NCBI GenBank assembly: GCA_036496805.1
Contig: DASXKN010000035.1
Span: 62,001-126,000, forward strand
From: SZAS-103 sp036496805
GTDB lineage: Bacteria; Pseudomonadota; Gammaproteobacteria; Xanthomonadales; Xanthomonadaceae
DNA length: 64,000 nucleotides
Reading direction: 5' to 3'
The notes beneath the pieces are model-generated. The model did not search any database. It had not been told where the DNA came from and saw nothing but the letters and a program-made list of their open reading frames with translations. Position numbers and translations under genes: made by a program. Positions 49,411 through 59,591 of the stretch are shown here, piece after piece (positions within the stretch are counted from its first letter, which is position 1; every line of letters begins with the position of its first letter).

Positions 49411-49632
49411 ATGTTCGAAAGCCAATCGCGCGAAGAGCTGGATGCGATACTCAAGACCGATGTGGAATTCCGGCAGCTCTACCATCGCCACCGCGAGCTG
49501 GACAAGCAGGTCCTGGATGCCGAGCTCGGCGTCCTGCCGCTCGACGACTTCACGCTCGCGCAGATGAAGCGCGAAAAGCTCCACGCCAAAGACCGGTTGA
49601 CGCAAATGTTCGAAATCCGCCAGGCGCACTAG
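49411..49632 (+). CDS. YdcH/DUF465 family small protein
   Basis: 73 residues preceded by GAGGAGGT. One helical hairpin of the DUF465 type: LDAILKTDVEFRQLYHRHRELDKQVLDAELGVLPLDDFTLAQMKREKLHAKDRLTQMF. The family is widespread and of unknown function. The frame is open upstream to 49141, but the conserved domain and ribosome-binding site set the start at 49411. Confidence 0.88.
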   Translation: MFESQSREELDAILKTDVEFRQLYHRHRELDKQVLDAELGVLPLDDFTLAQMKREKLHAKDRLTQMFEIRQAH

Positions 49633-49849
49633 CCCGGCGCGAAACGTTCGATCCAGCGGGCGGTGGCGGCCCCTCCTCGTCGGTCGCCACTGCCCGTTTT
49701 CCTTGCGGCCCGGTCGGAATGCGTGATGGCAGCCTCCTGCTAGAATCGCGTTCCCGCCCCATCGGGGCCCGCCGCCGCCGCAACATGACCCGACACGACA
49801 GCGTCCCCGAGCCCGGCGCGATGCCGAACCCGATCCCTGGTGCGGCACG

Positions 49850-50824
49850 ATGAGCGTCCTGGTCTGCGGTGGCGCCGGCTACATCGGTTCGCACATGGTC
49901 CGCCGGCTGAAGGCGGCCGGCCTCGACCCGGTCGTGCTCGACAACCTCTCGACCGGCCATCGGCAGGCGATTGACGGCTGCGAGCTCGTGGTCGGCGACC
50001 TGCTCGACACCATCCTGCTGGAGCAGCTCTTCGCCGAGCACAAGTTCGAATCGGTGATGCATTTCTGCGCCAAGTCGCTGGTCGGCGAGTCGATGCACGA
50101 GCCCTACGCCTACTACCACAACAACGTCTCGGGCACGCTCAACCTGCTCGCAGCGATGCGCTCGCACGGATCGAAGCGGCTGATCTTCTCGTCCACCGCC
50201 GCGGTGTACGGCATGCCGCAGGGCGAGACCATCGACGAGGACCACCCCTGCAATCCGATCAACCCCTACGGCCACAGCAAGCTGATGGTCGAACAGATCC
50301 TGCGCGACGCAGCGCGCGCCTACGGCCTGCGCTCGGCGACCCTGCGCTACTTCAATGCCGCCGGCGCCAGTGCGGACGCCTGGATCGGCGAGGCGCACGA
50401 GCCGGAGACGCACCTGATCCCGAACGCCCTGCGCGCGACCGATCCGGGCGCCGCGCCGCTGTCGGTGTTCGGCAACGACTACCCGACCCGCGACGGCACC
50501 TGCGTGCGCGACTACGTCCACGTCGACGACCTCGCCGATGCCCACCTGCTCGCGCTCGAGTACCTCGGCGACCACGAGGGCGCGCACGTCTTCAACCTCG
50601 GCAATGGCGACGGCTTCAGCGTGCTGGAAGTGCTCAACGCCGCGCACGAAGTGACCGGACGCGAGATCCCCTGGCAGTTCGCGCCGCGCCGCGCCGGCGA
50701 TCCGACCACCCTGGTCGCGAGCAGCGCGCGCGCGCGCGGCGTCCTCGGCTGGCAACCCGAGCGCACGCAGATCGGCGACATCATCGCCTCGGCCTGGCGC
50801 TGGCACTGCAAGCGGCGCTTCTGA
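49850..50824 (+). CDS. galE: UDP-glucose 4-epimerase
   Basis: A 324-residue extended SDR. NAD-binding GGAGYIGSH (7-15), HFCAKSLVGESMHEPYAYYHNN, FSSTAAVYGMP, YxxxK in NPYGHSKLMVEQ (near 143), and RYFNAAGA with VRDYVHVDDLADAHLLALEYL. Interconverts UDP-glucose and UDP-galactose, feeding polysaccharide synthesis; the surface-polysaccharide locus begins about 3 kb downstream. Confidence 0.94.
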   Translation: MSVLVCGGAGYIGSHMVRRLKAAGLDPVVLDNLSTGHRQAIDGCELVVGDLLDTILLEQLFAEHKFESVMHFCAKSLVGESMHEPYAYYHNNVSGTLNLLAAMRSHGSKRLIFSSTAAVYGMPQGETIDEDHPCNPINPYGHSKLMVEQILRDAARAYGLRSATLRYFNAAGASADAWIGEAHEPETHLIPNALRATDPGAAPLSVFGNDYPTRDGTCVRDYVHVDDLADAHLLALEYLGDHEGAHVFNLGNGDGFSVLEVLNAAHEVTGREIPWQFAPRRAGDPTTLVASSARARGVLGWQPERTQIGDIIASAWRWHCKRRF

Positions 50825-50919
50825 GACGCCGTACGCCGCGCCGGATGCGCCGGAGTCGGCTCACCTGCGCCTGCTAGAATTCCGGGTCCGGCCATGACGG
50901 CCGTCCGCGGGCAGCGACC

Positions 50920-52290
<1,371 letters not shown>

Positions 52291-52295
52291 TTTCT

Positions 52296-52470
52296 GCGGA
52301 ATTGATTTGGGCGGTCCTCCGTGACCGCGAAGAACCGGCAGCGAGATTGATTTCTGCGGTCCTCCATGACCGCGAAGATCAGGCAGCGACATCCATGTCG
52401 GAAAATAATTCATGCGATCGTCCTTGATCGCGAAAAGACAAGCAGCGACATCCATGTCGCACATTCAACA
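52296..52470. repeat. Three imperfect tandem hairpin units between cbs and the cystathionine gamma enzyme
   Basis: Hairpins with 6-bp arms recur at 52311-52328 (GCGGTC CTCCGT GACCGC), 52356-52373 (GCGGTC CTCCAT GACCGC) and 52414-52431 (GCGATC GTCCTT GATCGC). Each is followed by GAA, a GGCAGCGA-like block and, in the last two units, the mini-palindrome CGACATCCATGTCG (52387-52400 and 52446-52459). Unit spacing is 45 and 58 bp. Stem changes are compensatory (GGTC/GACC to GATC/GATC), which indicates selection on, or copying of, a folded structure. Confidence 0.8.
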
Positions 52471-52485
52471 AGAGCACTGCCACCG

Positions 52486-53658
52486 ATGAACAAACCAGAC
52501 GCAGCCTTGGGACTGGGCACCCGCGCCATCCACGCCGGCCAGCATCCCGATCCCTCGACCGGCGCGATCATGACGCCGATCTACGCGACCTCGACCTACG
52601 TGCAGTCCAGCCCGGGCGTGCACCAGGGCTTCGAGTACACGCGCTCGCACAACCCGACGCGCTTCGCCTGGGAACGCTGCATCGCCGACCTCGAGGGCGG
52701 CACGCGCGGCTTCGCGTTCGCCTCGGGGCTGGCGGCGACCTCGACGATCCTCGAACTGCTCGACAGCGGCGACCACGTGGTCTGCATGGATGACGTCTAC
52801 GGCGGCACCTACCGCCTGTTCGAGCGCGTGCGCAAGCGCTCGGCGGGACTGGAGATCAGCTTCGTCGACCTCACCGATCCGGCTGCGCTGGAAGCGGCGA
52901 TCCGGCCCAACACGAAACTGATCTGGGCCGAGACGCCGACCAATCCGATGCTCAAGGTCGTCGACCTCGCCGCGCTGGGCGCCTTCGCGAAGGCGCACGG
53001 CCTGATCCTCGTGGTCGACAACACGTTCTGCTCGCCGATGCTGCAGCGCCCGCTCGAGCACGGCGCGACGATCGTGATGCACTCGGCGACCAAGTACCTC
53101 AACGGCCATTCCGACATGGTCGGCGGCGTCGCGATCGTCGGCGACAACGCCGAGGTCGCCGAGCAGATGACCTTCCTGCAGAACGCGGTCGGCGGCGTGC
53201 AGGGTCCGTTCGACAGCTTCCTCGCCCTGCGCGGCCTGAAGACCCTGCACCTGCGCATGAAGGCGCACTGCGCCAACGCGCTCGAACTCGCGCAATGGCT
53301 GGAGACGCATCCGGGCATCGAGAAGGTGATCTATCCGGGCCTGGCCTCGCACCCGCAGCACGCGCTGGCGAAGCGGCAGATGGACGGCTTTGGCGGCCTG
53401 ATCTCGGTCTACGTGCGCGGAGGCCTGCCGGCGGCGCGGCGGATGATGGAGCGCTGCAGGCTGTTCGGCCTCGCCGAGTCGCTCGGCGGCGTCGAGAGCC
53501 TGGTCAACCATCCGGCCATCATGACCCACGCCTCGATCCCACCCGAGCGCCGCGCCGCGCTCGGCATCCACGACCACCTCGTGCGCCTGTCGGTTGGCGT
53601 CGAGGATGTGGCCGACCTGCGCGCCGAACTCGACCACGCGCTGCGGGCCGACGCCTGA
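52486..53658 (+). CDS. Cystathionine gamma-lyase/gamma-synthase (Cys/Met metabolism PLP enzyme)
   Basis: 390 residues starting MNKPDAALGLGTRAIHAGQHPDPSTGAIMTPIYATSTY. The PLP Lys is in VMHSATKYLNGHSDMVGG (near 203). YTRSHNPTRFAWERCIADLEGG and SLGGVESLVNHPAIMTH are present. Sequence alone does not separate lyase from synthase. Its pairing with cbs favours gamma-lyase in reverse transsulfuration, but Xanthomonads name this gene metB, and it marks the left edge of their LPS locus. Confidence 0.9.
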   Translation: MNKPDAALGLGTRAIHAGQHPDPSTGAIMTPIYATSTYVQSSPGVHQGFEYTRSHNPTRFAWERCIADLEGGTRGFAFASGLAATSTILELLDSGDHVVCMDDVYGGTYRLFERVRKRSAGLEISFVDLTDPAALEAAIRPNTKLIWAETPTNPMLKVVDLAALGAFAKAHGLILVVDNTFCSPMLQRPLEHGATIVMHSATKYLNGHSDMVGGVAIVGDNAEVAEQMTFLQNAVGGVQGPFDSFLALRGLKTLHLRMKAHCANALELAQWLETHPGIEKVIYPGLASHPQHALAKRQMDGFGGLISVYVRGGLPAARRMMERCRLFGLAESLGGVESLVNHPAIMTHASIPPERRAALGIHDHLVRLSVGVEDVADLRAELDHALRADA

Positions 53659-53678
53659 GCGCAGTGGCGGATCCGTCG

Positions 53679-54536
53679 ATGAAGCCAGCCGCCGGCTCCG
53701 CGCATCCGGCGATGCCGCGGCCCGATGCCTCGCCGCTCGGGATGCTGCGTTCGCTCGTCGCGAACCGGCGATTGATCCTGCAACTGGCGCGGCGCGACGT
53801 GCTCGGCCGCTACCGCGGTTCCTTCCTCGGCCTCGCCTGGTCGCTGGTCACGCCGCTGCTGATGCTCGCGGTCTACACCTTCGTGTTCTCGGTCGTGTTC
53901 ACGTCGCGCTGGAACGGCGCGGCGGCGGACGGCGGACGCATGGGCTTCGCGGTGATCCTGTTCGCCGGCCTGCTGGTGTTCAACCTGTTCGCGGAAGGCT
54001 TCAACCGCGCGCCGGGCCTGATCCTCGCCAACGCCAACTACGTCAAGCGCGTGGTGTTCCCGCTGGAAGTGCTGCCGGTGGTCGCATTGCTCGCAGCGCT
54101 CTTCCATGCGCTGGTCGCATTGCTCGCATGGGCGGCGCTGGCGGTGTTCGTCCTGCACGGGCTGCCGCTGACCGCGCTGATGTTCCCGCTGGTGCTCGCG
54201 CCGCTGCTGATGGGAACGCTCGGCGCGATGTGGATGCTTGCCTCGCTGGGCGTGTATGCCCGCGACATCGGCCAGGTGACCACGATCGTCGTCACCATGC
54301 TGATGTTCCTGTCGGCGATCTTCTATCCGCTGTCCTCGGTGCCCGAGCCTTTCCGCGGCCTGATGGCGGCCAACCCGATGAGCTTCATCGTCGAGTCCAT
54401 GCGCGCGGTGCTGATCTGGGGGCACGCGCCGGACTGGAGCGGCCTCGCACTGTGCTGGCTGGGCGGGTTCGCGCTCGCATCGCTGGGGTGGTGGTGGTTC
54501 CAGCGCACGCGCGAGGGCTTTGCCGATGTCCTCTGA
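53679..54536 (+). CDS. wzm: ABC-2 type polysaccharide exporter permease (Wzm)
   Basis: 285 residues (ATG 53679; GTG 53664 possible). ABC-2 membrane domain with six helices after the amphipathic interface helix MLRSLVANRRLILQLARRDVLGRYRGSFLGLAWSLVTPLLMLAVYTFVFSVVF. LILANANYVKRVVFPLEVLPVVALL and FYPLSSVPEPFRGLMAANPMSFIVESMRAVLIW are typical of Wzm/RfbD O-antigen exporters. It overlaps the ATPase gene by 11 nt. It exports a finished polysaccharide across the inner membrane. Confidence 0.92.
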   Translation: MKPAAGSAHPAMPRPDASPLGMLRSLVANRRLILQLARRDVLGRYRGSFLGLAWSLVTPLLMLAVYTFVFSVVFTSRWNGAAADGGRMGFAVILFAGLLVFNLFAEGFNRAPGLILANANYVKRVVFPLEVLPVVALLAALFHALVALLAWAALAVFVLHGLPLTALMFPLVLAPLLMGTLGAMWMLASLGVYARDIGQVTTIVVTMLMFLSAIFYPLSSVPEPFRGLMAANPMSFIVESMRAVLIWGHAPDWSGLALCWLGGFALASLGWWWFQRTREGFADVL

Positions 54537-55950
54537 GACGACGGCCACGCAGCAGCCGGCGATCCGCATCGACGGCGTCGGCAAATGCTATCCGGTGTAC
54601 GAGCGGCCGCTCGATCGCCTGCGCCAGTTCGTAGCGCCGCGCCTTGCGCGCGCCATCGGCCGGACGCCGAGAGACCACTTCCGCGAATACTGGGCGCTGC
54701 GCGACGTCTCCTGCGAGATCCGCCGTGGCGAGCAGATCGGCATCGTCGGTCGCAACGGCGCCGGCAAATCCACCCTGCTGCAGATCGTCTGCGGCACGCT
54801 GGCGCCGACCACCGGCAGCGTGAGCATCAGCGGCCGCGTCGCCGCCCTGCTCGAGCTCGGCGCCGGCTTCAACCCGGAATTCACCGGACGCGAGAACGTC
54901 GTGCTCAACGCCGGCATCCTCGGCCTCACGCCGCGCGAGATCGACGAACGCATGGACGCGATCCTCGCCTTCGCCGACATCGGCGATTTCGTCGAGCAGC
55001 CGGTCAAGACCTATTCCAGCGGCATGTACATGCGCCTGGCCTTCGCGGTGGCGATCAACGTCACGCCTGACATCCTCGTCGTCGACGAGGCGCTGTCGGT
55101 CGGCGACGAGGCCTTCCAGCGCAAGTGCTTCGCACGCATCCGCACGATCCGCGAGAACGGCGGCACGATCCTGTTCGTCTCGCACTCGGCCGGCACCGTC
55201 GCCGAGGTCTGCGACCGCGCGATGCTGCTCGACCGCGGCGAACTGCTGGCGATCGGGAACACGCGCGACGTGTTGTCGCGCTACCAGAAGTTGCTGTACG
55301 CGCCGGCCGATTCCGCCGCGTCGGTGCGCGAGTGGATCATCGCAAATCCGCCGCGCGCATCCGCGGCGAGCGAGGATGCTGTCGCCATCCCGATGCCGAC
55401 GACTTCGGCGTCGCCCGCTTCCGCAACGTCCACGTCGATGCCCGTGCAAGCGTCCGACGAAGACGACTGGTTCGATCCCGGCCTGCCGCGCGGGCAGGGC
55501 GTCACCTATCCGCATTGCGGCGCGCGCATCGACCGGCCGCGCGTGGAAACGCCCGACGGCCGCGCGGTCAACGTGCTCGTGCCGGGCCGCGACTACGTCT
55601 ACCGCTACGAGGTCGCATTCGAGCGCAGCGTTGCCGGCATCCGCTTCGGCATGATGATCAAGACCGTCGCGGGCGTGGAACTCGGCGGCGCGGCGACCGC
55701 GCCCTACGGCGAAGGACTGGCGCTGGTGGAAGGCGGCGCGACGGCCGTCGTGCGCTTCGGCTTCCGCTGCCTGCTCGCGCCCGGCACCTACTTCCTCAAC
55801 GCCGGTCTCGTCGGCCTGGTCGGCGAGGCCGAGAACTTCATCGCGCGCGAGGTCGACGTGCTGATGATCCGCGTGCAGCCCGATCCGAAGCGGCTCGCGA
55901 CGGGACTCGTCGATTTCGACATCCGACCGGAGGTCGCCCTGCATGGCTGA
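54526..55950 (+). CDS. wzt: ABC polysaccharide exporter ATPase with carbohydrate-binding C terminus (Wzt)
   Basis: 474 residues. Nucleotide-binding domain (about 1-265): Walker A GRNGAGKST, signature YSSGMYMRLAF, Walker B DILVVDEALSVGD, His switch FVSHSAG. A low-complexity linker (about 285-315: TSASPASATSTSMP) leads to a C-terminal beta-sandwich (about 330-474: VNVLVPGRDYVYRYEVAFERSVAGIRFGMMIKT, GTYFLNAGLVGL) of the Wzt_C type, which in E. coli O8/O9a reads the modified end of the O-antigen. This implies chain length set by terminal capping. It overlaps the next gene by 8 nt. Confidence 0.93.
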   Translation: MSSETTATQQPAIRIDGVGKCYPVYERPLDRLRQFVAPRLARAIGRTPRDHFREYWALRDVSCEIRRGEQIGIVGRNGAGKSTLLQIVCGTLAPTTGSVSISGRVAALLELGAGFNPEFTGRENVVLNAGILGLTPREIDERMDAILAFADIGDFVEQPVKTYSSGMYMRLAFAVAINVTPDILVVDEALSVGDEAFQRKCFARIRTIRENGGTILFVSHSAGTVAEVCDRAMLLDRGELLAIGNTRDVLSRYQKLLYAPADSAASVREWIIANPPRASAASEDAVAIPMPTTSASPASATSTSMPVQASDEDDWFDPGLPRGQGVTYPHCGARIDRPRVETPDGRAVNVLVPGRDYVYRYEVAFERSVAGIRFGMMIKTVAGVELGGAATAPYGEGLALVEGGATAVVRFGFRCLLAPGTYFLNAGLVGLVGEAENFIAREVDVLMIRVQPDPKRLATGLVDFDIRPEVALHG

Positions 55951-58900
55951 TCGGCCCTGCTGCATCCTGGTGCTCGGCATGCACCGCAGCGGCACGTCCG
56001 CGCTGACGCGCGTGCTCAACCTGCTTGGCTGCGCGTTGCCCGGCGACCTGCTCGGGGCGAACCCGAGCAATCCCGCGGGCCACTGGGAAAGCCGGCGCGC
56101 GCTGGAGATCAACGATGCACTGCTGCACGGGCTCGGTCGCGAATGGGACGACCTGCGCGCGATGCCCGCGGATTGGCTCTGCAGCGACGCGGCAACGGTC
56201 GCGCGCGGCCGGATCGTGGAGTTCGTGCGTGCCGAGGCCGCGTCGGCGCCGCTGTGGGCGCTCAAGGATCCGCGTCTGTGCCTGCTCGCACCGCTCTGGA
56301 TCGAGGTGCTCGACGAACTCGGCGTCGACGTGCGCGTGGTCGTGCCGATCCGCGATCCCGTCGAAGTGGCCGCGTCGCTGTCGCGCCGCGATGGAACGCC
56401 GCCGGCGGCCAGCCATCTTCTGTGGCTGCGACACGTCGTCGCGGCGGAAGCGGCGAGTCGGAACCGCAGGCGCGTGCTCGCCGGTTACGACGGCTTGCTG
56501 GCCGATCCGCACGGGCTGGCCGACCGGATCGCCCACGCACTGGGCATCGCCTGGCCGTCCGCGACGGACGCTGCGCGTGCCGCCATCGGGGAGTTCCTGA
56601 ATCCCGAACTGCGCCACGCCGCTCCGGATGCGGCGGAGGCGACGCATTTGCCGGCGCTGCTGGAGAGGTTGCGCCCGGTATGGTCCGGTGCCGACGACGC
56701 TTCAGCCTGGAACGCGATCGCCGGCGCGGCCGCCGAACTGGCCGATGGCGCCGGCCTGTTCGAGCCGGCGATCGCCGACCTGTCCTGGTGCTACGCCCAC
56801 GCCGAACGCAGCGTCGCCACGCTCGAGGCTGCCCAGCGCCACGTCGAGCTCCTGAAGGCGCGCGTCGCCGAAATGGATGCCGCCCTGAAACAGCGCGAGG
56901 CCATCGTCCACGAGCTCGAGCAGGCCGTCGCCGATCGCGACACGCTGATCTCCGGACACCTCGAAGCGCACGAGGACGACCGGGCGCGCCTAACGGCGCT
57001 GGGACGCAAGCTCGTCGAATTCGACCGCCTGGTGGGCGCCAAGGAGGGCGAGATCGACGTGCTGCGTCGTACCGCCGCCGAACTCGAGCATGCCTGCCGG
57101 ATGATGACCGACTCGCGCTCGTGGCGGGTGACCAGGCCCCTGCGCGCGATCACGACCGCGCTGCGCGAACGCTCGCTGCGTGCGGCGATCGCGAAATCAG
57201 TGCGCATCCCGGAATCGCCGCCTGGCTTCGATGCCCAGTACTACCTGATGGAATACCCGGACGTCCGCGCTTCCGGCCTCGACCCGTACCGGCACTACCT
57301 CGAACACGGAAAGGCCGAAGGACGGATGCCGATGCGGCCGCCGCCGATGGCGCACACCGCCTCGGCGGCCTTCGACCCGGCGAAGGAAAACGTGCTCGTC
57401 GTCACCCACGACGCGTCCCGTACCGGCGCCCCGGTGCTCAGCCTCAACATCGTGGTCGGACTGCGGGACCGATACAACGTCGTGCTGCTGCCTTACCGCG
57501 TCGGTTCGCTGATGGATGCGTTCCGGCGTCATGCGACCCTCGCCGTCGAGCCCGACCTGTTCCGGAACTATGCGAACCAGGAGGCGGGCGTCGTCGAGGC
57601 GCTGCACGAGAAGCACCCGTTCAAGTTCGCGATCGTCAACAGTATCGAATCGCGCGGCCTGTTGCCGACGCTGGCGGCGCTCGAAATCCCGACGGTCAGC
57701 CTGATCCACGAATTCGCCGCCTACACGCGTCCGCGCAACGGCTTTCCCGAAGCGGTCTGGTGGGCGACGCGGACCGTGTTCTCCGCGGCGCTCACGCGCG
57801 ACAGCGCCATGGCGGAGTTTCCGGAATTCGCCGACGCCGATTTCGCCATCGTCCCGCAGGGCCGTTGCACGCTGACGACCGAAGCTGCCGACCCGGCCGA
57901 ACAGGCGGTCGAGGACACCTACCTGCTGAACCGGTTGCGCCCCGACGGCCTGCGCGACGACACCGTGCTCGTCATCGGCGCCGGCTCGGTCCAGCACCGC
58001 AAGGGCGTCGACCTGTTCATCCAGTGCGCAGCGAGGGTGCAGCAGGCCGCGGGAGCCACCCGCTATCGCTTCGCGTGGATCGGCCATGGCTACGATCCGC
58101 AAACCGACATGGCCTACTCGGCCTACCTGGCCGACCAGATCCAGCGTTCCGGCCTCGAGGGAAGCCTCGCCATGATCGGCGAGACCTCCCGCATCGAAAC
58201 CGCCTACAAGGTGGCCGACATGCTGCTGGTCACCTCGCGCCTGGACCCGTTGCCGAACGTGGCGATCGACGCGATGGCGCACGGCCTGCCCGTGTTGTGC
58301 TTCGAGCGCACGACCGGCATTGCGGACGTGCTCGCCGATGCCGGGCTTGGCGACCTTTGCGTGTCTCCCTATCTCGACGTGGCCGACATGGCCGCGAAGG
58401 TCGCCGCGCTGGCGGTATCGAAGCCGCTGCGCGCCCAGATCGGCAAGCGCCTGCGACCCCTGGTTGCCGAACAGTTCGCGATGCCGGCATACGTCGAGCG
58501 CCTCGAGGCGATGGCGCTGGACGCCTGCCGTCAGGTCGAGGCGGAGGTCGAGGCCACGAAGACGATCCTCGCATCCAGCCTGGCGCGAACGGACTTCCTC
58601 TGCCGCGTCATTCGCAAGGGCGCGCCGCTGGAGGACATCGTGCGCTTCGAATACGTCAGGGCCTGGGCCACCGGGGTCGGCCGGCGCAAGGTGTTTCCCG
58701 GCTTCCATCCCGGCATCTATGCCGAACAGCACGGCCTGGCCGGGCCATGGGCGGACCCGCTCGCCGACTACCTGCGCGCCGGCCGTCCCGACGGTCCGTG
58801 GTGCCGGCAGGTGATCGCGCCGGATGGAGCGGTCGGCCGCATTCCGGAAGGCGTGCGCGTCGCCCTGCACGTGCACGCGTATTACCTCGACCTGCTGCCC

Positions 58901-59572
58901 GAAGTGCTCAAGCGCCTCGAGGCGAACAGCGTGCGTCCCGACCTGTTCGTCAGCGTCGCCGACGAGGAAGGCGTGGCGCGCGCGCGCAAGCTGCTGGCGA
59001 GGTACGACGGCAACGTGGTCGACGTCGTCGCCGTGCGCAACCGCGGCCGCGACATCGGTCCGCTGCTGACCGCCTTCGGGCCGCAGTTGACCGGGGGCTA
59101 CGAATTCGTCGGGCACGTCCATACCAAGAAGACCGCCGACCTGCAGGATCCGGAAGTCGGCAGGCGATGGTTCGAATTCCTGCTGGAAAACCTGCTGGGT
59201 GGCAAGGCGCACATGGCCGACATCGTCCTCGGCCACATGGCCGCGGATGCGTCGATCGGCATGGTCTTCCCCGACGACCCGAACATCGTCGGCTGGGGAT
59301 CGAACATGACCCTCGCGCGGGAATTCGGCGAGCGCCTGGGACTTCGCGATCTTCCGAAGAACATCTCGTTCCCGGTCGGCACGATGTTCTGGGCGCGGGT
59401 GGACGCGATCCGGCCGATGTTCGACCTGGGACTGCAATGGAACGACTACCCGGCCGAGCCCATTCCCTACGATGGTTCGATCCTGCATGCGATCGAAAGA
59501 CTGTTCCCCTTCGTCGTCGAGGCGCAGGGCCATCGCTGCGCGGTGACGAACGTGCCGGGCGTCAGCCGCTGA
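55943..59572 (+). CDS. Three-module polysaccharide enzyme: sulfotransferase-like, GT4 glycosyltransferase, RgpF-like
   Basis: 1209 residues. Module 1 (1-230) is a sulfotransferase fold: PAPS-type P-loop CILVLGMHRSGTSALTRVL and VVVPIRDPVEVAASLSRRDG. A coiled coil follows (about 285-395). A motif FDAQYYLMEYPDVRASGLDPYRHYL (near 430-460) common in Xanthomonad glycosyltransferases leads to module 2 (about 475-850), a GT4 enzyme with GAGSVQHRKGVDLFI and SRLDPLPNVAIDAMAHGLPVLCFE. After a second, diverged copy of the linker motif (FHPGIYAEQHGLAGPWADPLADYL), module 3 (about 965-1209) is RgpF-like: ALHVHAYYLDLLPEVLKRL, NRGRDIGPLL, FVGHVHTKK, FPVGTMFWARVDAI. It probably sulfates and extends or caps the exported glycan. 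No membrane segments. Confidence 0.85.
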   Translation: MADRPCCILVLGMHRSGTSALTRVLNLLGCALPGDLLGANPSNPAGHWESRRALEINDALLHGLGREWDDLRAMPADWLCSDAATVARGRIVEFVRAEAASAPLWALKDPRLCLLAPLWIEVLDELGVDVRVVVPIRDPVEVAASLSRRDGTPPAASHLLWLRHVVAAEAASRNRRRVLAGYDGLLADPHGLADRIAHALGIAWPSATDAARAAIGEFLNPELRHAAPDAAEATHLPALLERLRPVWSGADDASAWNAIAGAAAELADGAGLFEPAIADLSWCYAHAERSVATLEAAQRHVELLKARVAEMDAALKQREAIVHELEQAVADRDTLISGHLEAHEDDRARLTALGRKLVEFDRLVGAKEGEIDVLRRTAAELEHACRMMTDSRSWRVTRPLRAITTALRERSLRAAIAKSVRIPESPPGFDAQYYLMEYPDVRASGLDPYRHYLEHGKAEGRMPMRPPPMAHTASAAFDPAKENVLVVTHDASRTGAPVLSLNIVVGLRDRYNVVLLPYRVGSLMDAFRRHATLAVEPDLFRNYANQEAGVVEALHEKHPFKFAIVNSIESRGLLPTLAALEIPTVSLIHEFAAYTRPRNGFPEAVWWATRTVFSAALTRDSAMAEFPEFADADFAIVPQGRCTLTTEAADPAEQAVEDTYLLNRLRPDGLRDDTVLVIGAGSVQHRKGVDLFIQCAARVQQAAGATRYRFAWIGHGYDPQTDMAYSAYLADQIQRSGLEGSLAMIGETSRIETAYKVADMLLVTSRLDPLPNVAIDAMAHGLPVLCFERTTGIADVLADAGLGDLCVSPYLDVADMAAKVAALAVSKPLRAQIGKRLRPLVAEQFAMPAYVERLEAMALDACRQVEAEVEATKTILASSLARTDFLCRVIRKGAPLEDIVRFEYVRAWATGVGRRKVFPGFHPGIYAEQHGLAGPWADPLADYLRAGRPDGPWCRQVIAPDGAVGRIPEGVRVALHVHAYYLDLLPEVLKRLEANSVRPDLFVSVADEEGVARARKLLARYDGNVVDVVAVRNRGRDIGPLLTAFGPQLTGGYEFVGHVHTKKTADLQDPEVGRRWFEFLLENLLGGKAHMADIVLGHMAADASIGMVFPDDPNIVGWGSNMTLAREFGERLGLRDLPKNISFPVGTMFWARVDAIRPMFDLGLQWNDYPAEPIPYDGSILHAIERLFPFVVEAQGHRCAVTNVPGVSR

Positions 59573-59591
59573 ACCCTTCGACCCGGATGCC

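Noticed and set aside
52296..52470. CRISPR array
   Set aside because: Units are imperfect, adjacent parts also repeat, there are no unique spacers and no cas genes.
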